Positions 8,457 through 15,826 of a stretch of 64,000 nt of DNA are shown here, in pieces. Source of the DNA: Brevundimonas subvibrioides (GTDB lineage: Bacteria > Pseudomonadota > Alphaproteobacteria > Caulobacterales > Caulobacteraceae); assembly GCF_027271155.1 (NCBI RefSeq), contig NZ_CP114542.1, positions 930,001-994,000 on the forward strand. Direction: 5' to 3'. The position numbers and the translations under genes are program-made. The notes under the pieces are model-generated. The model was given only the letters and a program-made list of their open reading frames with translations, had not been told where the DNA came from and made no database searches. The stretch's first letter is position 1, and each line of letters opens with the position of its first letter.

Positions 8457-8990
8457 ATGTGCGTCATCGAAACCTCTCCGGTCATCGAGACCCGGCGCCT
8501 GCTGCTGCGCGCGCCTGCGCCCCGGGACGTGTCGGCCATTGCGCAATTGGCCAATGACGAGGCCATCACCCGCAACACATTGCGGATGCCCTATCCCTAT
8601 GGCCATCGGGAAGCCGAGGCGTTCGTGACCGATGTCGCGGCCCAGAACCCGGCCAAGGCCAACACCTTCCTGATCGAGCACGAGGATCTGGGACCCGTCG
8701 GGGTCATCGGACTGTTCGAGGACGCCGACCTGGCCCCCGAGATCGGCTACTGGATCGGTCGGCCCTTCTGGGGCCGGGGCTTTGCCACAGAGGCCCTGGA
8801 AGGCGCCCTGGTCTGGGCCGGCAAGCGCTGGCGCAGGCGGGCCCTGATGTCCGGCCATTTCGCCGACAACCCGGCCTCGGGTCGCGTTCTGGAAAAGGCG
8901 GGCTTCCTCTACACCGGCGAGGTCCGGCGTCAGTTCAGCAAGGCGCGGGGCGCGCCGGTCGACACCCGCCGGATGGTCTGGCTGGCCTAA
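8457..8990 (+). CDS. GNAT family N-acetyltransferase (RimJ/RimL-like)
   Basis: The 177-residue protein starts with the ETRRLLLRAPAPRDVSAIAQL pattern of RimJ/RimL-type acetyltransferases. It carries the acetyl-CoA site GYWIGRPFWGRGFATEALEG (about 99-118) and the family end NPASGRVLEKAGF. It would transfer acetyl from acetyl-CoA to an amine on a protein or small molecule; the target is unknown. A perfect AAAGGAGG lies 25 nt upstream of the ATG, too far to serve it directly, while AAGG 8 nt upstream is the likely ribosome site. Confidence 0.88.
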   Translation: MCVIETSPVIETRRLLLRAPAPRDVSAIAQLANDEAITRNTLRMPYPYGHREAEAFVTDVAAQNPAKANTFLIEHEDLGPVGVIGLFEDADLAPEIGYWIGRPFWGRGFATEALEGALVWAGKRWRRRALMSGHFADNPASGRVLEKAGFLYTGEVRRQFSKARGAPVDTRRMVWLA

Positions 8991-9184
8991 CCGCCGGCCA
9001 GGCCCGGTCCGAAGGCCAGGACGGCGGCGACCACGCCGCCAACCAGGGCGGCGGCCGCTCCGGCCACGAAAGCGAAGGCCGTGCGGGTCTGGCGGCGACG
9101 CATGCCGCCCGTCCGCACGCTGCGGATGATGACGAAGGGCGATCGGTTGAACGCTTCCGAACCGACGATGTTGTGCTGGGACAT
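8987..9184 (-). CDS. Small single-span membrane protein, unknown
   Basis: The start MSQHNIVGSEAFNRSPFVII gives 65 residues and is preceded by an AGGGAG ribosome site; a longer upstream frame lacks support. The C-terminal half is one hydrophobic helix, AFVAGAAAALVGGVVAAVLAFG, after a basic stretch (MRRRQTR), so the N-terminus is probably cytoplasmic. It overlaps the end of the convergent acetyltransferase gene by 4 bp. No family recognised. Confidence 0.6.
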   Translation of the reverse strand: MSQHNIVGSEAFNRSPFVIIRSVRTGGMRRRQTRTAFAFVAGAAAALVGGVVAAVLAFGPGLAGG

Positions 9185-9309
9185 GAACGCGCTCCCTGAA
9201 CTGAGACCGGCCCGGGACGGGCCTGGCACAGGTAAGGCGATCCCGCTGCGTCCGAAAGATGGCGAACGCGGGTTACCCACTGTCTCGTGATCGGCCGGGA
9301 GGCCCGGCG

Positions 9310-9798
9310 TCACCCGCAGAACACCAGACGGCCGGAATAGGCGCGGTAGTAGCCACTGCCGGGATCGTAGGAGCGGTAGCGCGCGGCGCACCAGGACGAC
9401 CGGCTGCCGACCTGACCGCCGTAACCGCTGCCAGGATACACCTGGTCCGGGCGGCCGTATGCTCCGTAGTACTGGGTGCCCTGGCTGTAGGGCTGGTAGA
9501 CATAGCCGCCGCCCTGCCCATGGCCGTAGGACGTGTAGCGTCGATGGTCATAGTCCGGACCACGGGTCTGGCTGCTGTCGCGCCGCTGGTCGCGCCAGGA
9601 GGCTCCGCAGTCGTCCCGCCCCCGATCCCAATAGGCGTCGCAGCGGTAATCGCCCGGCCGGTCGGCCTGACCGCTGAAGTCGTCTCCATACCGGCCGTCG
9701 CTCGAATAGGTCCGGGCCGGATCGGGATGGGGCCCGCTCTGCGCCGAGGCGGGGCCTGCGACGGTCAGGACAAGGGCGGCGAGGGCGAAGGCTTTCAT
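9310..9798 (-). CDS. Secreted Tyr/Gly-rich protein with BA14K-like C-terminus
   Basis: A clear signal peptide (MKAFALAALVLTVAGPASAQ) is followed by a Tyr, Gly, Arg and Asp-rich low-complexity region (about 25-130). The last 30 residues, WCAARYRSYDPGSGYYRAYSG and a terminal Cys, match the BA14K pattern in which two cysteines bracket a repeated tyrosine motif. BA14K proteins of Brucella and relatives are cell-surface or periplasmic and have been linked to lectin-like activity. Function here is not known. Confidence 0.72.
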   Translation of the reverse strand: MKAFALAALVLTVAGPASAQSGPHPDPARTYSSDGRYGDDFSGQADRPGDYRCDAYWDRGRDDCGASWRDQRRDSSQTRGPDYDHRRYTSYGHGQGGGYVYQPYSQGTQYYGAYGRPDQVYPGSGYGGQVGSRSSWCAARYRSYDPGSGYYRAYSGRLVFCG

Positions 9799-9852
9799 CG
9801 AAGGGACGCCTCGGGCTGGGGCGGGACCGGCCCGCGCGGATGGGGGTAAGCC

Positions 9853-10359
9853 TTACAGGGTGACGTTGGCGGTCGTGCCGGCGCGGGTGACGACGTGGCG
9901 CATCAGGATGATCCGGTCCGCCCCGGCGCTGACCGGCGTGATCAGGAACCAGCCGCCCTCGGGCAGGGCGTCGAACCGGAACCGGCCGTTGGTGCAGGTC
10001 TGGGACCGGACGTAGGAGCGGTAGTCGGCATTGGGGTCGGGCACGGTGCGGGCGCGGACCACCACCTCGGGCACGGCGGCCTGTTCGGTCGAGCCATACA
10101 GGGTCTGGAACCGCTGGCGGGTATAGGGGGTGTCCGGCGTCAGGCCGACCGAGCCGGTGCAGGCGAAGCTCTGGCCGTCGCGCCCGAAGGCCACGCGCCC
10201 CTCGATGGCGGCGTTCCCGATCCGGGCGGAGGGTGCGAAGTCGGCGGCGTTGAAGGCGGCGGGGGGACCATAGCCGCCACCGGCCGTTCCCATGGTCGGG
10301 GCGCAGGCCCCCAGACCGGCCGCGACGGCCGCAACGGCGACGAAGGTACGGATCGACAT
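9853..10359 (-). CDS. Predicted lipoprotein, unknown function
   Basis: The 168-residue protein has a signal peptide with a canonical LGAC lipobox (Cys19). The mature part includes SFACTGSVGLTPDTPYTRQR, a pair of cysteines and a C-terminal segment (GRFRFDALPEGGWFLITPV) that looks like a small beta-sandwich of the carboxypeptidase-regulatory type. Expected location is the periplasmic face of a membrane. It lies next to another secreted protein on the same strand. Confidence 0.7.
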   Translation of the reverse strand: MSIRTFVAVAAVAAGLGACAPTMGTAGGGYGPPAAFNAADFAPSARIGNAAIEGRVAFGRDGQSFACTGSVGLTPDTPYTRQRFQTLYGSTEQAAVPEVVVRARTVPDPNADYRSYVRSQTCTNGRFRFDALPEGGWFLITPVSAGADRIILMRHVVTRAGTTANVTL

Positions 10360-10474
10360 CGGCAGGCTCCCTTCAAGACACGCGGAATCGCCCGTCAGGC
10401 GACCGCCACAAGACCCCTAACGCAGGCGTAAGGTCAAGGTTGCGAGACCTGACGGCGGGCGCCACAACCGCCCC

Positions 10475-11677
10475 ATGAGCGTCACCTTCGAAGACATCCA
10501 GGCCGCGCAGTCGCGCATCGCCGGCCAGGTCGACCGCACCCCCGTCCGCCACTCCCGCCGCCTGTCGCAGGCCACGGGGGCCGAGGTCTGGGTCAAGTTC
10601 GACAACCTGCATTTCACCGGCTCCTTCAAGGAGCGCGGTGCGCTGAATCGCCTCCTGTCCCTGACCCCCGACGAGCGGCGGCGCGGCGTGGTGGCGGCCA
10701 GCGCGGGCAACCATGCCCAGGCCCTGGCCTATCACGGCGGCCGGCTGGGCATCCCCGTGACCATCGTCATGCCCGAGGGCACGCCCTTCACCAAGGTCGA
10801 CGGCACCCGCGGCCACGGCGCCCATGTGGTCATCCACGGCCTGGACTTCACCGCCTCCACCACCGAGGCCCACCGGCTGAGGGACACCGAGGGCTTCGTC
10901 TTCATCTCCGCCTTCGACGATGCGGGCATCGTGGCGGGGCAGGGGGTCTGCGGCCTGGAGTTCCTCGAGGACGCCCCCGATCTGGACGCCCTGGTCATCC
11001 CCATCGGCGGCGGGGGCCTGATCGCGGGCTGCGCCATTGCGGCGAAGGCGATGAAGCCCGACATCCGCATCTTCGGCGTCGAGGCGGCCATGTATCCCTC
11101 CTTCAGCGCCCGGCGGGCGGGCCTGCCGCCCGTCTGCGGCGGGGCGACGATCGCCGAGGGCATCGCCATCAAGGCCGTCGGCGACATCCCCTTCGCCCTG
11201 GCCGACCCCCTGGTCGAGGACGTCGTGGTCTGCGCCGAGGAGGATTTCGAGCGCGCCGTCTCCCTGTTCGCCACCCTCGAAAAGACCGTCGCGGAGGGGG
11301 CCGGGGCCGGGGGTCTGGCCGCCCTGCTGGCCCAACCGGAGCGGTTCCGGGGGATGAAGGTCGGCCTCGTTCTCTGCGGCGGCAACATCGACGCCCGGAT
11401 GCTGGCCGTGGTCCTGAACCGCGAGATGGTCAGGGAGCGCCGCCTGATCGTCTATCGCATCCTGTCCGACGACCGGCCGGGCATCCTGTCGGCCATGGCC
11501 CGGGTCATCGGCGACGTCGGCGGCAACATCATCGACGTCGTCCACAACCGTCTGGCGCTGGACGTGCCGGCCAAGGGGGCGGAGTTCGACATCATGGTCG
11601 AAACGCGCGATAGCGCCCACGCCGACGAGATCGGACAGGCTTTGAGGGACCAGGGTTATGCGCTTCGGATGGGTTAG
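10475..11677 (+). CDS. Threonine ammonia-lyase, single ACT domain (catabolic type)
   Basis: The 400-residue PLP enzyme has its Schiff-base lysine at K52 in FTGSFKERGALNRL, the glycine loop IPIGGGGLIAGC (about 176-187), and one ACT domain at about 325-400 (RLIVYRILSDDRPGILSAMARVIG). It deaminates threonine, and probably serine, to 2-oxobutyrate. The single ACT domain and shorter length separate it from the two-ACT biosynthetic IlvA encoded at 29784-31304 in this window. Its last 20 bp overlap the FKBP gene, so the two are translationally linked. Confidence 0.92.
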   Translation: MSVTFEDIQAAQSRIAGQVDRTPVRHSRRLSQATGAEVWVKFDNLHFTGSFKERGALNRLLSLTPDERRRGVVAASAGNHAQALAYHGGRLGIPVTIVMPEGTPFTKVDGTRGHGAHVVIHGLDFTASTTEAHRLRDTEGFVFISAFDDAGIVAGQGVCGLEFLEDAPDLDALVIPIGGGGLIAGCAIAAKAMKPDIRIFGVEAAMYPSFSARRAGLPPVCGGATIAEGIAIKAVGDIPFALADPLVEDVVVCAEEDFERAVSLFATLEKTVAEGAGAGGLAALLAQPERFRGMKVGLVLCGGNIDARMLAVVLNREMVRERRLIVYRILSDDRPGILSAMARVIGDVGGNIIDVVHNRLALDVPAKGAEFDIMVETRDSAHADEIGQALRDQGYALRMG

Positions 11678-12185
11678 GCCTTTCGTTCTGGTCGCGGTCC
11701 TGGCCGTGTCCGCCTGCAACAGGGGCGACGCCGCGCCGGGCGCCGATGCGGAGGCGGACCTGAAGGCCGCCGAGTTCTTCCTGACCTCCAACGCCCGCGC
11801 CGAGGGCATCCGCACCACGGCCAGCGGCCTGCAGTACAAGGTCCTGAACAGCGGCCCGTCCGGCGCCCCCAGCCCCGACCGCAACGACCTGGTCCGCGTG
11901 GACTATGAGGGGGCGCTGACGGACGGCACGGTGTTCGACTCCTCCTTCGCCCGGGGCATCCCCTATGCCACCCATGTGGACGCGGTCGTGCCCGGCTGGA
12001 CCGAGGCCCTGCAGATGATGAAGGCCGGCGACGAGTGGATGCTCTACCTCCCGCCCGACCTCGGCTATGGCGACCAGGGCCAGGGCGACATCCCGCCCAA
12101 TTCGGTGCTGGTGTTCCGGGTCAAGCTGCTCGACGTCGCCCCCGTCCCGGGCGGCGGACGGGGTGTCGGGCTGGCGACGGGCTGA
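11658..12185 (+). CDS. FKBP-type peptidyl-prolyl isomerase, lipoprotein
   Basis: The 175-residue protein has a signal peptide ending LAVSAC (Cys17, lipidation site), so it is anchored in the periplasm. The FKBP domain fills about 50-160: VRVDYEGALTDGTVFDSS, a central VVPGWTEALQMMKAGDEWMLYLPPDLGYG, and the closing IPPNSVLVFRVKLL. These are the FkpA/FklB active-site strands that catalyse cis-trans prolyl isomerisation during envelope protein folding. It starts inside the end of the upstream ammonia-lyase gene. Confidence 0.93.
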   Translation: MRFGWVRPFVLVAVLAVSACNRGDAAPGADAEADLKAAEFFLTSNARAEGIRTTASGLQYKVLNSGPSGAPSPDRNDLVRVDYEGALTDGTVFDSSFARGIPYATHVDAVVPGWTEALQMMKAGDEWMLYLPPDLGYGDQGQGDIPPNSVLVFRVKLLDVAPVPGGGRGVGLATG

Positions 12186-12189
12186 CCCT

Positions 12190-12765
12190 CTAGGGCCACC
12201 TCTCCGCCACCCCGTCCGGCAGCCCGACTTCCTCACGCCAGGTCCGCGCGTGCAGTTGCAGGATCAGGATGTCCAGCTCCCACTGCGGCTTCAACCGCCC
12301 CTCGGCATCCCACAGCACTTCGCCCCAGGCATAGCCGCGCGCCTTCTCCCGATCCGCCACCGCCACCTCGGCCCCCAGAAGCCGCGCCCGCTCGCTATAG
12401 ATGAAGCCCAGGTGCCACAGCGGCGCGTCCCCGATCGGCCCACCCTTCAGGATGCGCATCAGATCGAGCGCCAGCTCTCGCACGCTCTCCAGATCGTTCA
12501 GGAACCGCTCTCGCTTCCGTTCCGCAAAGCTGTCCCATCCCTCCACCGGCTCGACCGGTCCCGACTGCGGTTCGGGCCGCGTCCACCCCTCGGCTTCCCT
12601 CCGTTTCCACAGGGCGGGCACGCCGACGTCATAACGTCTGGCCACCGACCGCGCCGTCTCCCCGCTCTCCCAGGCCTTGCGCACCTCGGCCCAGACGGAA
12701 TCGGGACGGATCTTGCGCCGCGTCGGCCGGACCTCGTCCTCCGCCGCCCCTTCCGCCGCCGTCAC
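12190..12765 (-). CDS. Conserved hypothetical protein with N-terminal helix-turn-helix
   Basis: The GTG start overlaps the stop of the upstream small gene (GTGA), so both are probably one operon. The 191-residue protein has a helix-turn-helix-like segment at about 24-50 (VWAEVRKAWESGETARSVARRYDV), resembling resolvase/homeodomain-type recognition helices. A charged helical body and a conserved-looking C-terminus (RGYAWGEVLWDAEGRLKPQWELDIL) follow. Possible DNA-binding protein; no function can be assigned. Confidence 0.65.
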   Translation of the reverse strand: MTAAEGAAEDEVRPTRRKIRPDSVWAEVRKAWESGETARSVARRYDVGVPALWKRREAEGWTRPEPQSGPVEPVEGWDSFAERKRERFLNDLESVRELALDLMRILKGGPIGDAPLWHLGFIYSERARLLGAEVAVADREKARGYAWGEVLWDAEGRLKPQWELDILILQLHARTWREEVGLPDGVAERWP

Positions 12766-12959
12766 GCCGTCTCCCGCTCCAGGGTCTCGATCTGACGATC
12801 CACCTCGGCCTTCAGTGTACGCCGGACCCGCCCCTCGGGCAGGGTCGCCACCAGCTTGATCAGCCCCACGATCCGTATCGCTTCCGACGCGACCCGACTG
12901 GCCTTGGCCAGCCGCGCGTCATCCCCCATCCCCGCCCACTTCGCCTTCACCCTCGCCAT
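12762..12959 (-). CDS. Small hypothetical protein upstream of the HTH gene
   Basis: The start MARVKAKWAGMGDDARLAKA was chosen because GGAGG lies 5 nt before it; a frame extending to 13115 adds an unlikely Pro/Arg-rich tail. The resulting 65 residues are helical and charged (KASRVASEAIRIVGLIKLV, then a coiled-coil-like RRTLKAEVDRQIETLERE). The stop overlaps the start of the next gene by 4 bp, which suggests the two products are made together. Unknown function. Confidence 0.6.
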   Translation of the reverse strand: MARVKAKWAGMGDDARLAKASRVASEAIRIVGLIKLVATLPEGRVRRTLKAEVDRQIETLERETA

Positions 12960-13134
12960 CCCGTCCTCCGCATCTGGCCCGACTCTCATCATCGCACGGC
13001 CCGATATGCGGGCGCGTTCGGGGGGCCGGTCGCGTGATCGGGTGTTGAAAGGACGGGGGAAATCGGAGCGAGCGCGGACAGTTGGGGGTGGTGGACCGGA
13101 CATTTCCCTCGTCATTCCGGCCCTTCCTCCCCTT

Positions 13135-13320
13135 CGTCATTCCGGGCGCAGCGGAGCGGAGACCCGGAACGTGGCGGCGCCGCAGCGAAGCGAAGGCGAT
13201 CTTCCAGCAACACTGTCCGCGACAGCTTAGCGCTCCCGCGCGCCGCCTCGTTGGCTGCTACGCGCCGCCCTTCGGGTCCGGGTCTTCCCCCGCTTGCGCC
13301 GGGGTTCGCCCGGAATGACG
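13135..13320. repeat. Palindromic repeat family A, copy 1
   Basis: The 186-bp element is bounded by CGTCATTCCGGGC and its reverse complement GCCCGGAATGACG (one or two changes). The inner core reads AGCGGAGACCCGGAAC, then GGCGGCGCCGCAGCGAAGCG, and later GTCCGCGACAGCTT. The same ends and core recur at 13731-13889 and 13938-14125, with a variant at 14651-14820. It is non-coding. This copy ends 14 bp from the GIY-YIG gene. Confidence 0.85.
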
Positions 13321-13333
13321 AAAGGGGGGTGGC

Positions 13334-13675
13334 TCAGTCCGCCTCGGACGGCGGCACCCAGGCCGGATCGTTCACCGGATACCAGTCCGCCGCCAGGTCC
13401 AGCCAGTCGGGGTTCGCATCCTCGATCAGCTTCAGCTTCCAGTCGCGTTTCCAGCCCTTGATCCGCTTCTCGCGCCGGATCGCCTCGACCACCCATTGGT
13501 GCTGTTCGTACCAGACCAGCGACGTGCAGCCCTTGTCCATCGAATAGCCGTCATAGGTCCCGTTCTTGTGCTTCCACACCCGCGCGTGGAGGTTGGACGT
13601 CATCCCGACATTGGTCGCCCCATTGCGCCCGTTCGCCATGATGTAGGTGGCGATGAAGGGACGGCGGATGGACAT
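13334..13675 (-). CDS. GIY-YIG family nuclease-like protein (UPF0213/YhbQ type)
   Basis: The 113-residue protein is one GIY-YIG domain: ATYIMANGRNGATNVGMTSNLHARVWKHKNG carries the two short motifs in diverged form (YIM and VGM), the catalytic-type arginine and a conserved histidine. VVEAIRREKRIKGWKRDWKLKLIE follows, with a conserved glutamate late in the fold. It ends PDWLDLAADWY, as in stand-alone bacterial relatives. It is bracketed on both sides by family A palindromes, the nearest 14 and 56 bp away. Biological role is unknown; nuclease activity is plausible from the fold. Confidence 0.88.
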   Translation of the reverse strand: MSIRRPFIATYIMANGRNGATNVGMTSNLHARVWKHKNGTYDGYSMDKGCTSLVWYEQHQWVVEAIRREKRIKGWKRDWKLKLIEDANPDWLDLAADWYPVNDPAWVPPSEAD

Positions 13676-13730
13676 GATTGCAATCTAAACGCGCTTTTCC
13701 TCTCCGTCATTCCCGTTCTTTTTCTTCATT

Positions 13731-13889
13731 CGTCATTCCGGGCGCAGCGCAGCGGAGACCCGGAACCAGGCGGCGCCGCAGCGAAGCGCAGGCGATCTGT
13801 CAGCCGCCAGTGTCCGCGACAGCTTCGCGCTCCCGCGCGCCGCCTTGTTCCGGGTCTCCGGCGCAAGCGCGCCTGCGCCCGGAATGACG
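13731..13889. repeat. Palindromic repeat family A, copy 2
   Basis: This 159-bp copy has the CGTCATTCCGGGC / GCCCGGAATGACG ends and the GGCGGCGCCGCAGCGAAGCGCAGG-type core (key blocks shared with copies 1 and 3). It lacks a 25-30 bp block near the right end that copies 1 and 3 contain. It lies 56 bp from the start of the GIY-YIG gene. Confidence 0.85.
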
Positions 13890-13937
13890 AAGGAGAAGAG
13901 TGCATCCCATCTCATCATTCCAGCCCTTCCTCCCCTT

Positions 13938-14125
13938 CGTCATTCCGGGCAAAGCGCAGCGGAGACCCGGAACCAGGCGGCGCCGCAGCGAAGCGCAGGC
14001 GATCTGTCAGCCGCCGGTGTCCGCGACAGCTTCGCGCTCCCGCGCGCCGCCTTGTTGGCTGCTACGCGCCGCCCTTCGGGACCGGGTCTCCCCCCGGCTT
14101 GCGCCGGGGTCCGCCCGGAATGACG
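13938..14125. repeat. Palindromic repeat family A, copy 3
   Basis: The 188-bp copy is nearly identical to copy 2 over its left 110 bp and to copy 1 over its right end (TTGGCTGCTACGCGCCGCCC block). Only about 48 bp of unrelated sequence separates it from copy 2. Its right end lies 17 bp from a decayed restriction-enzyme fragment. Confidence 0.85.
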
Positions 14126-14141
14126 AAAGAGGGGCGGGGGT

Positions 14142-14300
14142 TTAGGTCGTCCGCCGGTACGACCCCCGCCTGTTGAACGCCAGCCACCCCCGGTCCCGCA
14201 GCCCCTGCAACGGCTGCCTGATCCAGGGCCGGACGTTGTGGTTGCCGGGGTAGAGGGCCGCCAGCCGCGCCTCGAACCCATAGACCTCCGCCAGGGTGAA
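14142..14300 (-). pseudogene. C-terminal fragment of a DpnI-type restriction endonuclease (remnant 1)
   Basis: About 52 codons in frame on the minus strand end at a stop at 14142-14144. They read FTLAEVYGFEARLA, then YPGNHNVRP, IRQPLQGLRDRGWLAF and GSYRRTT. This matches the winged-helix C-terminal domain of DpnI/Dam-replacing endonucleases, where an IRQQLQxLRDxGxxxFxGRGxY pattern is typical. No N-terminal catalytic part is present: family B and A palindromes flank it directly. A second, better-preserved copy lies at 14825-14944. Confidence 0.6.
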
Positions 14301-14315
14301 CCCGGGTCGTCTCCT

Positions 14316-14510
14316 CCCTCTCCCGGCGGGAGAGGGCTTGAGCGCACGGCGGCCTCAGCCGTCGTCCTGGCGCGAAAGGGTGAGGGGTTAAGGTGCCAGC
14401 CGGTGAGTGCGTAACCCCTCACCCTTTGGCTGCTACGCGCCGCCCTTCGGGTCGGCTGATGCGCATCGCTTCGCTCTGCGAGCCTCAAGCCCTCTCCCTA
14501 TGGGAGAGGG
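14316..14510. repeat. Palindromic repeat family B, copy 1
   Basis: The element starts CCCTCTCCCGGCGGGAGAGGG followed by CTTGAG and ends with CTCAAG and CCCTCTCCCTATGGGAGAGGG. Inside, GAAAGGGTGAGGGGTT faces AACCCCTCACCCTTT, so the whole unit can form one long hairpin with short hairpins at each tip. Related copies lie at 21781-21945 and 25066-25237. Confidence 0.85.
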
Positions 14511-14519
14511 AGTGGCCGG

Positions 14520-14627
14520 GCGCAGTTGAACCGCGTCCTCGACCCGAATGCCTCGAATGTGACGCTGGACATCCTGAACCGCGCGGCGCGGGTGCTGGGG
14601 CATTCGCTGAAGGTGGAGTTGGTTTAG
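14520..14627 (+). pseudogene. C-terminal fragment of an XRE/HigA-type antitoxin
   Basis: Thirty-five codons before a TAG read QLNRVLDPNASNVTLDILNR, then AARVLGHSLKVELV. This is the conserved end of small XRE-family antitoxins (pattern LNRVLDPxxxxVTLxTLxRAAxxLGxxLxVxLV). The 5' part is missing and the family B palindrome abuts the break at 14510-14519. No matching toxin is seen beside it. Confidence 0.6.
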
Positions 14628-14650
14628 GGCGAGCCGCCCCGTCCCCCTTT

Positions 14651-14820
14651 CGTCATCCTCCGGCGAAGCGCAGCGGAGACCGGGTGACGCAGCGGCGCGC
14701 GAGAGCGCGAAATTGCCGCACACACTGACTGCAAAGAGATCGTGCCTGAACAGATCGCCTTCGGCGCCGCTGTGTCCCCCGGTCTGCGCCGCGAAGGCGC
14801 GGCTTGCCGGAGGATGACGA
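14651..14820. repeat. Palindromic repeat, variant of family A
   Basis: The ends are CGTCATCCTCCGGC and GCCGGAGGATGACG, differing from family A in the CCTC/GAGG block. The left core still reads GAAGCGCAGCGGAGACCGG. The middle differs from copies 1-3. It separates the XRE antitoxin remnant from the second DpnI-type remnant. Confidence 0.7.
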
Positions 14821-14824
14821 AAGA

Positions 14825-14944
14825 TCAGGTCGTCCGCCTGTACGTCCCCCGCCCGTTGAACGCCAGCCAGCCCCGGTCCCGCAGCACCTGCAACTGCTGC
14901 CTGATCTTCGGTCGCACATTGTGGTTGCCGGGGTAGATCGCCTT
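14825..14944 (-). pseudogene. C-terminal fragment of a DpnI-type restriction endonuclease (remnant 2)
   Basis: About 38 codons before the stop read AIYPGNHNVRPKIRQQLQ, VLRDRGWLAFNGRG and TYRRTT. The match to the DpnI/Dam-replacing winged-helix domain is cleaner than in remnant 1: the two share most residues but differ at several, so they are separate decayed copies rather than a recent duplication. Upstream the similarity stops at the start of the BglII-like gene, which is divergent. Confidence 0.62.
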
Positions 14945-14978
14945 GTCCCGGCGATGGAATCCGATGCATCGTGCCGCG

Positions 14979-15791
14979 ATGAACGATGACGAGACATTCG
15001 AGGACGAAGTATCGCGAGACGAGGTCGCGCTTTCTCCCAACGAGGCCGCTGACCCTCAGGAGATCGTCGCGCGGATGATACCCCCGGACCTACTCGCGAA
15101 GTATGAAGTTCACAGCTATCGCAGCGCGGCGACGATCCTGGCTCTGAGCCACGAAGGTCTGTTCGAGGAACTGTGTGACGCCCTGAGAGACTTCGCGATT
15201 ACGGAGACGATGATCCGGACCGCAGGCGGCAACGAGTCCGAAATCCCCAAGCTTCTGTCCGCCAGTCTTCGCCCCAAGGAATGGCGCGAAACCATCATTC
15301 GAGGCGACCTGAAGGTCGAGAAGATCGCCAAGCGTTACGTGACGACAAGCAAACGCGGGAAGCCGCTTGCGAAGCCCAGATACGAGAAGATGGAGCCGGA
15401 GATTATCACGAGGGCAAAATACCTCGACGGGCATAAGGTCGACTACGTGAAGGGCAAGGTTGCCTTCGACCTCGAATGGAACAGCAAGGATCAGACCTTT
15501 GACCGGGACCTATACGCCTTCTCGGCGTTCGCCCAGACCGGGGTCGTGGATGTGGGCGTTCTGGTGACTAGAGGCGTCGAGATGACCGAGTTCATCAAGG
15601 GGCTCGGCCCCGCGCTGACGAAAAGCGGCAAGATAGAAATGAAAGACGGGACGCCGCGTACAACGGCAGCCAAATACGGGGCCAGCACCACATGGATGGG
15701 GAAGTTGCTTTATCGCCTAAATGCCGGCCGCAACGGTGCCTGTCCCGTCCTCGTATTCGGGATCACGCCCCGCTGCGTCGTGGAACGCTAA
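14979..15791 (+). CDS. Type II restriction endonuclease, BglII/BstYI-like
   Basis: From ATG 14979 the protein has 270 residues; TTG 14943 and ATG 14964 are alternative starts and no clear ribosome site decides. The N-terminal region (KYEVHSYRSAATIL, then FEELCDALRDF) and the core VAFDLEWNSKDQTFDRDLYA (162-180), followed by TGVVDVGVLVTRG, match the BglII/BstYI family: the acidic DLEWN..K motif and the following FDRDL belong to its PD-(D/E)XK active site. These enzymes cut around a GATC core (AGATCT, RGATCY). An MT-A70 methyltransferase 140 bp downstream on the same strand is the likely partner. Lower G+C than its neighbours suggests transfer. Confidence 0.7.
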   Translation: MNDDETFEDEVSRDEVALSPNEAADPQEIVARMIPPDLLAKYEVHSYRSAATILALSHEGLFEELCDALRDFAITETMIRTAGGNESEIPKLLSASLRPKEWRETIIRGDLKVEKIAKRYVTTSKRGKPLAKPRYEKMEPEIITRAKYLDGHKVDYVKGKVAFDLEWNSKDQTFDRDLYAFSAFAQTGVVDVGVLVTRGVEMTEFIKGLGPALTKSGKIEMKDGTPRTTAAKYGASTTWMGKLLYRLNAGRNGACPVLVFGITPRCVVER

Positions 15792-15809
15792 CGCCGTCGT
15801 GGACACCCG

Positions 15810-15826
15810 GTCTACTTTTTGTAGAC
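15810..15826. promoter_or_regulatory. Inverted repeat between endonuclease and methyltransferase genes
   Basis: GTCTAC (15810-15815) and GTAGAC (15821-15826) are perfect inverted arms around TTTTT. The repeat lies 19 bp after the endonuclease stop and about 105 bp before the methyltransferase start, in an AT-rich stretch. It could be an operator for the methyltransferase promoter or a weak terminator of the endonuclease transcript. No controller gene was found. Confidence 0.4.

Noticed and set aside
13940..14488. 182-codon minus-strand frame across family A and B repeats
   Set aside because: It merely reads through the palindromes and the other frames of a restriction-enzyme remnant; no start site or conserved product.
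13135..14820. Clustered repeats as a CRISPR array
   Set aside because: Units are 160-190 bp palindromes with genes between them, not 25-40 bp repeats with uniform spacers, and no cas gene is near.
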